Below, one piece after another: positions 46,130 through 54,618 of a stretch of DNA of 64,000 bases. Every line of letters starts with the position of its first letter. The stretch's first letter is position 1. Under the pieces are notes generated by a model that ran no database searches, had not been told where the DNA came from, and saw only the letters and a list, made by a program, of their open reading frames with translations. Where the stretch lies: contig NZ_JAMDLH010000006.1 in the NCBI RefSeq assembly GCF_023721755.1, forward strand, positions 271,473-335,472, read 5' to 3'. The translations under genes and the position numbers were made by a program. This DNA comes from Pleomorphomonas sp. NRK KF1 (GTDB lineage Bacteria; Pseudomonadota; Alphaproteobacteria; Rhizobiales; Pleomorphomonadaceae).

Positions 46130-46624
46130 ATGCGACTGACCAGCTACTCCAATTATTCGCTGCGCGTGCTGCTGGCCGCTGCTGCCCGTTCCCCCCGCCT
46201 GACGACGATTCGCGAAGTGGCCGAGGCCTTCGATCTGCCTCAGTCGCATCTCGTCAAGTGCGTCCACCAGCTCGGGACCTGGGGCTATCTTGAGACCGTG
46301 CGGGGCAACCGGGGCGGTTTCCGGCTCAAGCGGCCGGCGGAGTCGGTTGTCATCGGCGAGGTGGTGCGCCTTACCGAGGATGGCCTTTCCGTGGTGGAGT
46401 GTCTCGACCCTGAGACCAACACCTGCCCGCTGACCGATCGCTGTCGAATGAGCCAAGTGCTTCGCCGGGCCACCGACGCTTTCCTCGATGTGCTCGATCG
46501 GTTGACCCTCGCCGACGTGGCCGGCAACGAGGCGGAGTTCAGGGCTTTGCTCGATGGAGCCTCGTCGGCGAAGCCTGTTCGGGGTGCCGCGTGTGGTGAC
46601 GAGCTGCTCGTCGCGCGCGCCTGA
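46130..46624 (+). CDS. Rrf2-family regulator, NsrR-like (three conserved cysteines)
   Basis: A 164-residue regulator with a winged helix (about 1-75; FDLPQSHLVKCVHQLGTWGYL) and the iron-sulfur ligand motif C91-x7-C99-x5-C105, the spacing seen in NsrR. NsrR proteins bind a [4Fe-4S] or [2Fe-2S] cluster and lose DNA binding when nitric oxide reacts with it. Members usually control NO detoxification genes; here it lies upstream of cydABX, an NO-resistant oxidase. ATG 46130 fits the family N terminus (MRLTSYSNYSLR); ATG 46106 is possible. It is convergent with the second Rrf2 gene. Confidence 0.85.
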   Translation: MRLTSYSNYSLRVLLAAAARSPRLTTIREVAEAFDLPQSHLVKCVHQLGTWGYLETVRGNRGGFRLKRPAESVVIGEVVRLTEDGLSVVECLDPETNTCPLTDRCRMSQVLRRATDAFLDVLDRLTLADVAGNEAEFRALLDGASSAKPVRGAACGDELLVARA

Positions 46625-46660
46625 CCGCTCCGCTCGCCTTTGGGCGAGCTTTTCCCCGAT

Positions 46661-47077
46661 TTAGGCTATTTCCTGCGCATGCTGGTGGGTGTGATCTATC
46701 AGGATGTCCGCGACCGAGATGGCCGCGAGTTCGTCTCGCATTGCCCGGTAAGCCTCGCCGCAGGCGGCGGCAAAGGAGCAGCTCCGGCAAGCGGTCGTGT
46801 CGGTTCGCCCGCAGATGCGCATGTCGTCTTCCGGTTCGAACAGATCGATCACCGACAACACTGAAATCTTCTCCGCCGGCCGGCCGAGACGATAGCCGCC
46901 GCCACGGCCTCGGCGACCGACCAGAAGGCCGGCGCGGGCAAGCGCGTTGCAGGAGCGAGTGACACGCGCCTCCGGCATTCCCAGCCGGCTGGCCATCTCC
47001 GGAAGCGTCACCGGCTCGCCGTCGCCGCAGATCATCAGGATTCGAAGGGCGCCGTGGGTCACGGCGTTGATTTTCAT
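46661..47077 (-). CDS. Rrf2-family regulator with four-cysteine cluster
   Basis: A 138-residue regulator with a winged helix (about 1-70) and cysteines at 89, 97, 100 and 106 (C-x7-C-x2-C-x5-C), close to but not the same as the NsrR or IscR pattern. It is divergent from cydA and has the RBS GGAGGAAGG just upstream of ATG 47077. Sensing of iron-sulfur, oxygen or NO and control of cydABX are likely by position. The extra cysteine relative to NsrR leaves its cluster type open. Confidence 0.85.
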   Translation of the reverse strand: MKINAVTHGALRILMICGDGEPVTLPEMASRLGMPEARVTRSCNALARAGLLVGRRGRGGGYRLGRPAEKISVLSVIDLFEPEDDMRICGRTDTTACRSCSFAAACGEAYRAMRDELAAISVADILIDHTHQHAQEIA

Positions 47078-47398
47078 GGCGACCTTCCTCCAAAGGTATA
47101 TTGACTGTATAGCTTTATATGGCTAGTTCTGTCCATGTCGATTGTCGGAGGGGGATTCCGACGGTCCGCCGGTGCCAGCCGGCCACGGGGGTCGCAAAGA
47201 TGATGGTCGTTCACGCCGTCGCGGTCGGTGATTTTCGCCGGGAGCGAGCGGTTGGCGCTGCCTGTTCGTCCTCCGGATCGATGAGTTCTGCCCTCCGCCG
47301 GCCTGCCGGCGACGCGGCGAGCCCTTGAGGAAGAACACGGCGGTCCGAGCGCGACAGGCGCTCATAGGGCTGCCTTCGCTGAGAGGATGTCGACCATC
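47078..47398. promoter_or_regulatory. Divergent control region between the Rrf2 gene and cydA
   Basis: 321 bases without a gene. An AT-rich island at 47094-47124 (GTATATTGACTGTATAGCTT and following TATATGG) stands out from the GC-rich flanks and probably holds the Rrf2 gene promoter and operator. No FNR-type TTGAT-N4-ATCAA box was seen. Confidence 0.5.
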
Positions 47399-48982
47399 AT
47401 GTTCGATCAGACATTCGTGGAGTTGTCGCGCTGGCAGTTCGCCGCCACGGCAATGTACCACTTCATCTTTGTTCCGCTGACGCTGGGGCTCACCTGGCTG
47501 CTGGTCATCATGGAAACCGTCTATGTGATGACCGGCAAGGAAATCTACCGGGACATGACCAAGTTCTGGGGCAAGCTGTTCGGCATCAATTTCGCCCTCG
47601 GCGTCACGACCGGCCTCACCATGGAGTTCCAGTTCGGTACGAACTGGTCCTACTACTCGCATTATGTGGGCGACATCTTCGGTGCGCCGCTGGCCATCGA
47701 AGGCTTGATGGCCTTCTTCCTCGAGTCGACCTTCATCGGCCTGTTCTTCCTCGGGTGGGAGAGACTTACCAAGCGGCAGCATCTCGCGGTCACCTTCATG
47801 ACGGCGATCGGTTCGAACCTGTCGGCTCTCTGGATCCTGGTCGCCAACGGCTGGATGCAGAACCCGGTCGGTTCCATCTTCTCGCCCGAGACGATGCGCA
47901 TGGAGATGCAGTCGTTTTCCGAGGTGCTGTTCAATCCGGTGGCCCAGGTCAAGTTCGTCCACACCGTCGCTGCCGGCTACACCACCGCTGCGATGTTCGT
48001 GCTTGGCATTTCCTCCTGGTATCTCCTGAAGGGACGTGACGTCGCCTTCGCCAAGCGTTCGTTCGCCGTCGCTGCCGGCTTCGGCCTCGCTTCCTGTCTC
48101 TCGGTCATCGTGCTGGGCGACGAGAGCGGTTACGAGCTCGGCGACGTGCAGAAGGTCAAGCTCGCCGCGATCGAGGGCGAATGGGAAACCGCGCCGGCTC
48201 CGGCGGCCTTCAATCTGATCGGGTTCCCCTCGCAGGAAGAGAAAGTGACCCATGGGGCGATCGAGATCCCCTACGTCCTGGGCCTGATCGCCACGCGCTC
48301 ACTGAGCGAACCCGTCCATGGCCTCAACGACCTGCGCGATCAGCATCTCGCCCGCATCCGTTCGGGTCAGGAAGGCTACGCGGCAATGATGAAGATCCGC
48401 GGTGGCGACACGACGCCGGAAACGCGCGCGGTGTTCGACGCCCACGCCAAGGACATCGGTTTCGGACTGTTGCTGAAGCAGTTCGTCGAGGATCCTGCCA
48501 CCGCCACCGAGGAGCAGATCCAGGCAGCCGCCGATAGTACCATTCCCAAGGTCTGGCCGCTGTTCTGGGCCTTCCGCTTCATGGTCGGCTTCGGCTTCAT
48601 CATGCTGGTGATCTTCGCTTCGGCCTTCTACGTCAGCGCTCGGCGCAGCCACGAGAAGAATCGCTGGTTGCTCAGGACCGCGTTGTGGGCCCTGCCGCTG
48701 CCTTGGCTTGCCTGCGAACTCGGGTGGTTCGTTGCCGAGTTCGGTCGCCAGCCCTGGGCAATCGGCGAAGTGCTGCCGACCTTCCTCGGGACATCAAGCC
48801 TCACTACCACCGACCTGATCTTCTCGTTGACCGGCTTCCTGGTGCTCTACACCGGCCTTCTGGTGATCGAGGTCTACCTGATGTTCAAGTTCGCTCGCCT
48901 CGGCCCAAGTTCGCTCGGCACCGGCCGCTATCACTTCGAAACTCAGATGCCGGAGTCGGTCCGCGTCGCAGCGGCAGAGTGA
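47399..48982 (+). CDS. cydA: Cytochrome bd ubiquinol oxidase subunit I
   Basis: A 527-residue membrane protein that oxidises quinol and carries hemes b558, b595 and d. The heme-ligand histidine lies in [14 protein letters not shown], and the quinol-site motif [13 protein letters not shown] is present. The Q-loop is shorter than in E. coli CydA. The ATG at 47399 is preferred because GAGAGG at 47381-47386 gives a 12-base spacing, whereas it touches the alternative ATG 47387. cydB follows after 10 bases. Bd oxidases work at low oxygen and resist NO and cyanide. Confidence 0.95.
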   Translation: MFDQTFVELSRWQFAATAMYHFIFVPLTLGLTWLLVIMETVYVMTGKEIYRDMTKFWGKLFGINFALGVTTGLTMEFQFGTNWSYYSHYVGDIFGAPLAIEGLMAFFLESTFIGLFFLGWERLTKRQHLAVTFMTAIGSNLSALWILVANGWMQNPVGSIFSPETMRMEMQSFSEVLFNPVAQVKFVHTVAAGYTTAAMFVLGISSWYLLKGRDVAFAKRSFAVAAGFGLASCLSVIVLGDESGYELGDVQKVKLAAIEGEWETAPAPAAFNLIGFPSQEEKVTHGAIEIPYVLGLIATRSLSEPVHGLNDLRDQHLARIRSGQEGYAAMMKIRGGDTTPETRAVFDAHAKDIGFGLLLKQFVEDPATATEEQIQAAADSTIPKVWPLFWAFRFMVGFGFIMLVIFASAFYVSARRSHEKNRWLLRTALWALPLPWLACELGWFVAEFGRQPWAIGEVLPTFLGTSSLTTTDLIFSLTGFLVLYTGLLVIEVYLMFKFARLGPSSLGTGRYHFETQMPESVRVAAAE

Positions 48983-48992
48983 GGAAATCACC

Positions 48993-50144
48993 ATGTTCGA
49001 TTATGAAATCCTGAAGTTCATCTGGTGGATTCTGGTCGGCGCGCTGCTGATCGGCTTCGCCATCACCGACGGCATGGACATGGGCGTTGGCTCGCTTCTG
49101 CCCTTCGTCGCCAAGACCGACGCCGAGCGGCGGATCGCCATCAACACCGTCGGTCCGCACTGGGACGGCAACCAAGTGTGGCTGATCACCGCCGGCGGCG
49201 CCATCTTCGCCGCCTGGCCCGCCGTTTACGCGGCCGCTTTCTCCGGTTTCTACATGGCGATGCTTCTGGTGCTGTTCGCCCTGTTCTTCCGGCCGGTGGG
49301 CTTCGACTATCGCTCGAAGCTCGACAATCCGAAGTGGCGCAACGCCTGGGACTGGGGGTTGTTCGCTGGTGGTGCCATTCCGGCGCTGATCTTCGGCGTC
49401 GCCTTCGGCAACCTGCTGCAGGGTGTGCCGTTCTATCTGGACGAAATCCTGCGCGCTCACTATCAGGGCTCGTTCATCTTCGCCCTGTTGCCGCTGCTCA
49501 ACCCCTTTGCGCTCCTGGCCGGACTGATCTCGCTGGGCATGCTTGTCGCACACGGCGCCATCTGGTTGCAGCTGCGCGCTTCCGGCGACGTCGCGGCGCG
49601 GTCGCGGGCTCTGGCGGTCCGGCTGTCGCCGGTGATCGCCGTGCTGTTCGCGGTCGCCGGCGTCTGGGTCTGGCTCGGCATCGACGGCTATCGCATCGTG
49701 TCGCAGCCCCCGCTTGATGCCATGCCCAACCCGCTCAACAAGCAGGTCGTAGTGGCGTCCGGCGCGCTTCTGGACATCTACACGACGATGCCCATCGCGA
49801 TACTGGCGCCGGTCATCGGCATTCTCGGACCGCTCTTGACTGCCCTTCTGGCGAAAGCCGACCGGCCCGGTCTCGCCTTCGTCACGTCGGCACTCGGCAT
49901 GGCGGGCATCATCGGCACGGCCGGCCTCTCGATGTTCCCCTTCGTGATGCCGTCGAGCCTTGACCCGAACTCCAGCCTGACCGTGTGGGATGCCACCTCC
50001 AGCCATCTGACGCTCAACGTCATGTTCTGGGCCGTGGTGATCTTCCTGCCGATCGTGCTCGCCTACACCGTCTGGTGCTACTGGCGGATGTGGGGACGCG
50101 TCACGGCGGAAGAGATCACCGCCCGCTCGCATTCGGCCTACTGA
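48993..50144 (+). CDS. cydB: Cytochrome bd ubiquinol oxidase subunit II
   Basis: A 383-residue membrane protein with about nine helices and the family motifs ITDGMDMGVGSLLPF and GPHWDGNQVWLITAGG at the N-terminal half. It stabilises the heme-bearing CydA and contributes to the proton path. It is translated behind AGTGAGGAA and is followed after 16 bases by cydX. Length is normal. Confidence 0.95.
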   Translation: MFDYEILKFIWWILVGALLIGFAITDGMDMGVGSLLPFVAKTDAERRIAINTVGPHWDGNQVWLITAGGAIFAAWPAVYAAAFSGFYMAMLLVLFALFFRPVGFDYRSKLDNPKWRNAWDWGLFAGGAIPALIFGVAFGNLLQGVPFYLDEILRAHYQGSFIFALLPLLNPFALLAGLISLGMLVAHGAIWLQLRASGDVAARSRALAVRLSPVIAVLFAVAGVWVWLGIDGYRIVSQPPLDAMPNPLNKQVVVASGALLDIYTTMPIAILAPVIGILGPLLTALLAKADRPGLAFVTSALGMAGIIGTAGLSMFPFVMPSSLDPNSSLTVWDATSSHLTLNVMFWAVVIFLPIVLAYTVWCYWRMWGRVTAEEITARSHSAY

Positions 50145-50160
50145 CATAGGAGAACGGACA

Positions 50161-50271
50161 ATGTGGTATTTTGCCTGGATTCTCGGTGTCACGGCGGCGG
50201 CTGCCATCGGCGTGATCAACGTGATGTGGTTCGAATTCCAGGACGGTCTCGACATCGACGCGTCCGAATGA
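50161..50271 (+). CDS. cydX: Cytochrome bd small subunit CydX (YbgT family)
   Basis: A 36-residue single-helix protein starting MWYFAWILG, the CydX hallmark, with a membrane helix at about 3-24 and an acidic tail (DGLDIDASE). ATG 50161 has the RBS TAGGAGA at 50147-50153. CydX stabilises the heme d/b595 site of the oxidase. It is directly followed by two GC-rich hairpins, so it ends the cydABX transcript. Confidence 0.93.
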   Translation: MWYFAWILGVTAAAAIGVINVMWFEFQDGLDIDASE

Positions 50272-50279
50272 CACAGCCT

Positions 50280-50349
50280 GGCGCGGCGGCCCTCCCGCCG
50301 CGCCACCGGGGCCGGCGCGGTTGTCCCGCCCCCGCGCCGGCCGCCTTTT
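50280..50349 (+). terminator. Tandem hairpins after cydX
   Basis: GGCGCGGCGG (50280-50289) pairs with CCGCCGCGCC (50295-50304), and GGCCGGCGCGG (50310-50320) pairs with CCGCGCCGGCC (50332-50342), which is followed by GCCTTTTC. The second hairpin fits an intrinsic terminator, partly separating cydABX from cydDC. Confidence 0.8.
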
Positions 50350-50446
50350 CAGTCGCGCCCATGTGAAAGCAGCCGCCCTTGCGGTTTCGGTCGGCGCGTG
50401 GCAATCCGGCTTGCCCCATTCCAAGCACCGGCCCGTTCCTTTTCGC

Positions 50447-52168
50447 ATGAGCAAACCCGAGACCCTTCTCGAAGACCTTTCGGCCAGCGTGCGAAAGGAG
50501 ACGGCGCTGCTTCTTGCCGCTGCCGTTGCCGAAGGATTGTTGGGGGTGATCGCGGCCTTCCTCACCGCCCGAGTCATCGACGCGGCGGTCTTTAAAGGCG
50601 CCGATCTTGCCGCCGTCTTTCCCACTCTCATTCAGCTTCTTGGCATCGCTCTTCTCAAGTCGGTCATCGGTTATGCCGGTGCCCAGGTCGGCTTCGCCGT
50701 TTCGGCCAAGGCTAGGCAGAGCCTGTTTGCCCGATTGCTCGATCATGTCGCAGTGCTGGGTCCGGTGCGGCTCTCCGGCACAGCGACCGGCGATGTCGCG
50801 ACGACGCTGACGGATGCCGTCTCCGGCATCGAGCCCTACTGGCGACAGTGGTTGCCCGCAACTGCGGCCGTCGCGGTGCTGCCGGCTGCGATCCTTCTCG
50901 CGGTATTGCCCGTCGACTGGCGATCGGCGGTGGTTTTTGCCGTGACCTTGCCGTTGCTGCCCTTGTTCATGGTCTTGGCCGGGCGTTCGGCTGAACGGGC
51001 CAACCAGCGACAATGGGCTTCGATGGCCCGGCTCGGCGGCCATCTTCTCGACGCGGTTGCCGGACTTGCCGACCTCGTGTTGCTCGGTGCTGCCAAGCGC
51101 GAGGTGGCGCTTGTCGCCCGAACAGCCGACGGCTATCGGCGCGAGACCATGAAAGTCCTGCGTCTCGCCTTCCTGTCGGCCCTGGTTCTCGAGTTTTTTG
51201 CCACCGTTTCCATCGCGGTGACGGCGGTGCTGATCGGCTTTCGGCTTCTCTGGGGTGAGATCGCCTTTGTGGATGGCCTTACCGTGCTTCTGCTCGCTCC
51301 GGCGTTCTATGCGCCGCTCAGGACGCTGGGCACCGAACGGCATGCGCGGATGGAAGCTGTTGCCGCCGCCGAGCGGCTTGCCGATTTTCTGGCACGTCCC
51401 GCGTCCGGAAGATCCGGCAGCGAGCCATTCGCCGCCGGAGAAGCGGTCTCGGTGCGCTTCGACAATGTCTCGGCCGGCTATGGGGATGGTCGCCTTGCCC
51501 TCGATGGCGTCAGCTTCGAGGTTCGAGCCGGCGAGCAGATCGCGATCGTCGGCGAGAGTGGCGCTGGCAAGTCGACCATCCTGTCGCTGATTGCCGGGTT
51601 CCTGGAGCCTGAGGCGGGAACCATCCTTATCGATGGCCGGCCGCTCGCTTCGCTCGATATCGCCGATGTCAGGCGCCATATCGCCTTCCTTCCGCAGCGC
51701 GCTTTCCTGTTCGACGCATCTGTGGCCGAGAATGTCGCGATGGGACGCTCCGGCGATGTTGCGGCGGCGCTTCGGGCGGCTCATGCCGACGAGTTCGTCG
51801 GGCGCCTTTCCAACGGTGCAGACAGCCGGCTTGGCGAAGGCGGTGCCGGTCTCTCGGGCGGCGAGATGCAACGGTTGATGTTGGCCCGTGCCTTTTTTTC
51901 TCCGGCGCCGCTCGTCTTGATGGATGAGCCCACCGCTCACCTCGACGCCGCCACCGAGGCGGTGGTCGGCGAGGCGATCGCCAGGCTGTCCGCCGGTCGC
52001 ACGCGCCTCACCATCGCCCATCGTCTCAAGACCGTGGAGGCCGCCGATCGGGTGTTGGTGTTTTCCGCCGGGCGGCTCGTCGAAGAGGGAAAGCCTGACG
52101 AGCTCAAGGCGCGCGGTGGAGAATTCGCCACGATGCTGGCAACATTGGATGGCGGAGGCTCGGCGTGA
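50447..52168 (+). CDS. cydD: Cysteine/glutathione ABC exporter subunit CydD-like
   Basis: A 573-residue half-transporter: a six-helix transmembrane domain (about 20-320) and an ATPase domain with Walker A GESGAGKST, signature LSGGEMQRL and Walker B LVLMDEP. CydDC exports cysteine and glutathione and is needed to assemble cytochrome bd. ATG 50447 has no good RBS, so the start is uncertain. It overlaps cydC by 4 bases and lies directly downstream of cydABX, which supports the assignment. Confidence 0.9.
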   Translation: MSKPETLLEDLSASVRKETALLLAAAVAEGLLGVIAAFLTARVIDAAVFKGADLAAVFPTLIQLLGIALLKSVIGYAGAQVGFAVSAKARQSLFARLLDHVAVLGPVRLSGTATGDVATTLTDAVSGIEPYWRQWLPATAAVAVLPAAILLAVLPVDWRSAVVFAVTLPLLPLFMVLAGRSAERANQRQWASMARLGGHLLDAVAGLADLVLLGAAKREVALVARTADGYRRETMKVLRLAFLSALVLEFFATVSIAVTAVLIGFRLLWGEIAFVDGLTVLLLAPAFYAPLRTLGTERHARMEAVAAAERLADFLARPASGRSGSEPFAAGEAVSVRFDNVSAGYGDGRLALDGVSFEVRAGEQIAIVGESGAGKSTILSLIAGFLEPEAGTILIDGRPLASLDIADVRRHIAFLPQRAFLFDASVAENVAMGRSGDVAAALRAAHADEFVGRLSNGADSRLGEGGAGLSGGEMQRLMLARAFFSPAPLVLMDEPTAHLDAATEAVVGEAIARLSAGRTRLTIAHRLKTVEAADRVLVFSAGRLVEEGKPDELKARGGEFATMLATLDGGGSA

Positions 52169-53847
52169 GAGATCTGTTCCGCCTCCTCGGCCTCTACCGG
52201 CGGCATGTCGGATGGATTTTGCTGTCGATGCTGGTGTCGCTTATTGCGACGCTCGCCAATGTCGGGCTGATGGCGACATCCGGTTGGTTCATCACCGCCA
52301 TGGCGGCCGCCGGTCTTGCCGGCGTCACGATGAACTATTTCACCCCGGCGGCGATCATCCGTGGGCTGGCCATCTTGCGCACCGGCGGTCGCTATATCGA
52401 CAGGGTGGTCGGGCACGAAGCGACGCTGCGCCTTCTCAGCGATACCCGTACTCACCTGTTCGCCATGATGGTGCCGCTCGCTCCGGCCGCTCTCGACGAT
52501 CTCCGCTCCGGGGATCTGCTCGCTCGACTCAAGGCCGACATCGATCGCTTGGAGCTGACGTTCCTACGGCTTCTGTCCCCGTTGGTGGTCGCCGTGCTGA
52601 CGCTCGCCGCCGTCGGGTTGGTGCTCTTCCTGCACGACGGGCTTCTGTCGGCCGGCGTCCTCGCGGTTCTCGCCGCGTGCGGTCTTCTCGCACCGGCGCT
52701 TGCCGCGGTGGCGGCGGCTGGCCCCGGACGCACATTGACCCTGCGCTCGGCCGATCTCCGTCGGCTGGTCGTCGACGATCTTTCCGGCCTGATGCCCCTC
52801 ATGGTCGTCGGCGCCTTCGTCGAGCATCGCAACCGACTCGTGGAAACGATGGCTTCGATTGTCGAGATCGAGCGCCGGCTTGCTCGTCGTGCGGCGTTCG
52901 GACAGGCACTCGGCCGGCTCTCCGGCGATCTGGCGCTGATCGTGGCGCTCGCCGTGGGTGTGCCGCTCGTCGCCGCGGGGCGCATGGCAGGGCCGGATCT
53001 GGCGATGGCCGCGCTGTTGTCGCTATCGGCGGCCGAGGCCTTCATGGGGCTGCCGGTGGCCTTTCTCGGCGTTGCATCGACACTTGCCTCTGCGCGGCGG
53101 CTGTTCGCCATCCTCGACCGCGAACCGCCGGTCATCGACTGCGCAGCGCCCAAACCAATGCCGGAGGGGTGCGACATCAGCCTCGATGGCGTGACGCTCA
53201 GCTATCCAGGTGCTATCCGGCCAGCGCTCGAGAACATGACCTTCGACATACCCCAGGGCAGCCGTGTGGCGCTTGTTGGCGAAAGCGGCGCCGGCAAGTC
53301 GTCGGTCGCGGCCCTCCTCGCTCGGCTGCGCGACCCCGACGCCGGAGAAATTCGGCTGGGTGGCACTCCGACTAGAGAACTCGCACTTGCCGACGTTCGT
53401 CGGACGATCGGGGTGGTAGCCCAGAAGCCGCATCTCTTCACTGCGACGCTTGGTGACAATCTCCGCCTCGGTCGTCCTTCGGCGACGGACGAGGAGCTCG
53501 CCGCCGTCATCGACGTGGCCGGGCTTTCCGATTTCGTCGCCCGGCTGCCACAGGGGCTTGCGACGCCGGTCGGAGTTGCGGGAACCACGCTGTCGGGCGG
53601 CGAGGCGCGGCGTGTCGCCATCGCCCGCGTTCTGTTGATCGATCCGGACATACTTGTTCTCGACGAACCGGGAGAGGGGCTCGACCCGGAGACGGAAGCC
53701 GCCGTGCTCGATCGCGTGCTCGACCGGATGGCCGGTCGAACCGTGATCCTGATCACTCATGCCCGCGCCGCGCTCCACCGCATGGATCGTGTCGTGGAAC
53801 TCGACGCCGGCCGGATCGTCTCGAATCTTCCATCTTCTACCGTCTGA
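52165..53847 (+). CDS. cydC: Cysteine/glutathione ABC exporter subunit CydC-like
   Basis: A 560-residue partner half-transporter with membrane helices (about 15-300), Walker A GESGAGKSS, signature LSGGEARRV and Walker B ILVLDEP. The N-terminal GLMATSGWFITAMA segment is typical of CydC. It starts with GTG in the GTGA overlap with cydD. The C-terminal ATPase motifs are intact, so the pair should be an active exporter supporting bd oxidase assembly. Confidence 0.92.
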   Translation: MRDLFRLLGLYRRHVGWILLSMLVSLIATLANVGLMATSGWFITAMAAAGLAGVTMNYFTPAAIIRGLAILRTGGRYIDRVVGHEATLRLLSDTRTHLFAMMVPLAPAALDDLRSGDLLARLKADIDRLELTFLRLLSPLVVAVLTLAAVGLVLFLHDGLLSAGVLAVLAACGLLAPALAAVAAAGPGRTLTLRSADLRRLVVDDLSGLMPLMVVGAFVEHRNRLVETMASIVEIERRLARRAAFGQALGRLSGDLALIVALAVGVPLVAAGRMAGPDLAMAALLSLSAAEAFMGLPVAFLGVASTLASARRLFAILDREPPVIDCAAPKPMPEGCDISLDGVTLSYPGAIRPALENMTFDIPQGSRVALVGESGAGKSSVAALLARLRDPDAGEIRLGGTPTRELALADVRRTIGVVAQKPHLFTATLGDNLRLGRPSATDEELAAVIDVAGLSDFVARLPQGLATPVGVAGTTLSGGEARRVAIARVLLIDPDILVLDEPGEGLDPETEAAVLDRVLDRMAGRTVILITHARAALHRMDRVVELDAGRIVSNLPSSTV

Positions 53848-54023
53848 CGGAGAACGCCGCGCTTGTGCGCCTATCTTCGTCGTGCTAAGGGGCAGCGAAC
53901 CTTTTGGGAGAGCTCGCATGCTCCTCGGCCACGATCAGCGACGACGACGCGACGCACGCGCTTTTGAGCGCGCTTCCGCGTCTTCCTGCGCCTGATCGGT
54001 CGCCCCTTGGGGACTGCGGATCG

Positions 54024-54608
54024 ATGGCGCCGCACCCCGCTTTCCCACGGTTCGACATGACCGCCATCGATCTCTCGCTTGCCCGCTCCATCGGCACCTT
54101 TGTGTTCGAGGATGTCACCTTTCGTCCAGAAGCGGCCGATGATGCCGCCGCCATCGACGCCATCCATGACGTGACCTTCGGTCCCGGTCGCTACAGTCGC
54201 ACAGCGTTCCGCCTTCGTGAGGGGCATGCGCCGGACGGTCCGACCAGCCTTGTCGCGGTCTACCAGGGAAACATCATCGGTTCCGTGCGGCAGACAGCGA
54301 TCGTTGTGGGCGAAACGCCCGCGCTGCTGCTAGGGCCGCTCGCGGTGTTGCCGGCGCTCAAGAACCTCGGCGTCGGCAAAGCGCTGATGCGGCTTTCCAT
54401 GGAGGCGGCGCGGCAGCGCCACCATCGTTTGGTCGTCCTGGTCGGCGACTTCCCCTATTACTGGCCGTTCGGCTTTCGTGTCGTGCCGGCCGGTCGGGTG
54501 GAACTGCCGGGACCGGTCGATCCGGCCCGCCTTCTGTGGGCCGAGCTGACGCCGGGCGCTTCCGACGGTGTCGCCGGTTCGGTCAGGGCGACCGGTCCAG
54601 CCGCCTGA
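54024..54608 (+). CDS. GNAT-family N-acetyltransferase (YhbS-like)
   Basis: A 194-residue GNAT protein. The core (about 30-150) includes AVLPALKNLGVGKALMRLSM, the acetyl-CoA binding loop, and VLVGDFPYYWPFGF, the C-terminal motif of the YhbS/COG3153 group. ATG 54024 has GGGGA about 10 bases upstream; ATG 54057 is an alternative. The preceding 176 bases after cydC show no gene. The substrate is unknown. It is convergent with the large membrane-protein cluster, 10 bases away. Confidence 0.82.
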   Translation: MAPHPAFPRFDMTAIDLSLARSIGTFVFEDVTFRPEAADDAAAIDAIHDVTFGPGRYSRTAFRLREGHAPDGPTSLVAVYQGNIIGSVRQTAIVVGETPALLLGPLAVLPALKNLGVGKALMRLSMEAARQRHHRLVVLVGDFPYYWPFGFRVVPAGRVELPGPVDPARLLWAELTPGASDGVAGSVRATGPAA

Positions 54609-54618
54609 GGTCGAGCGA

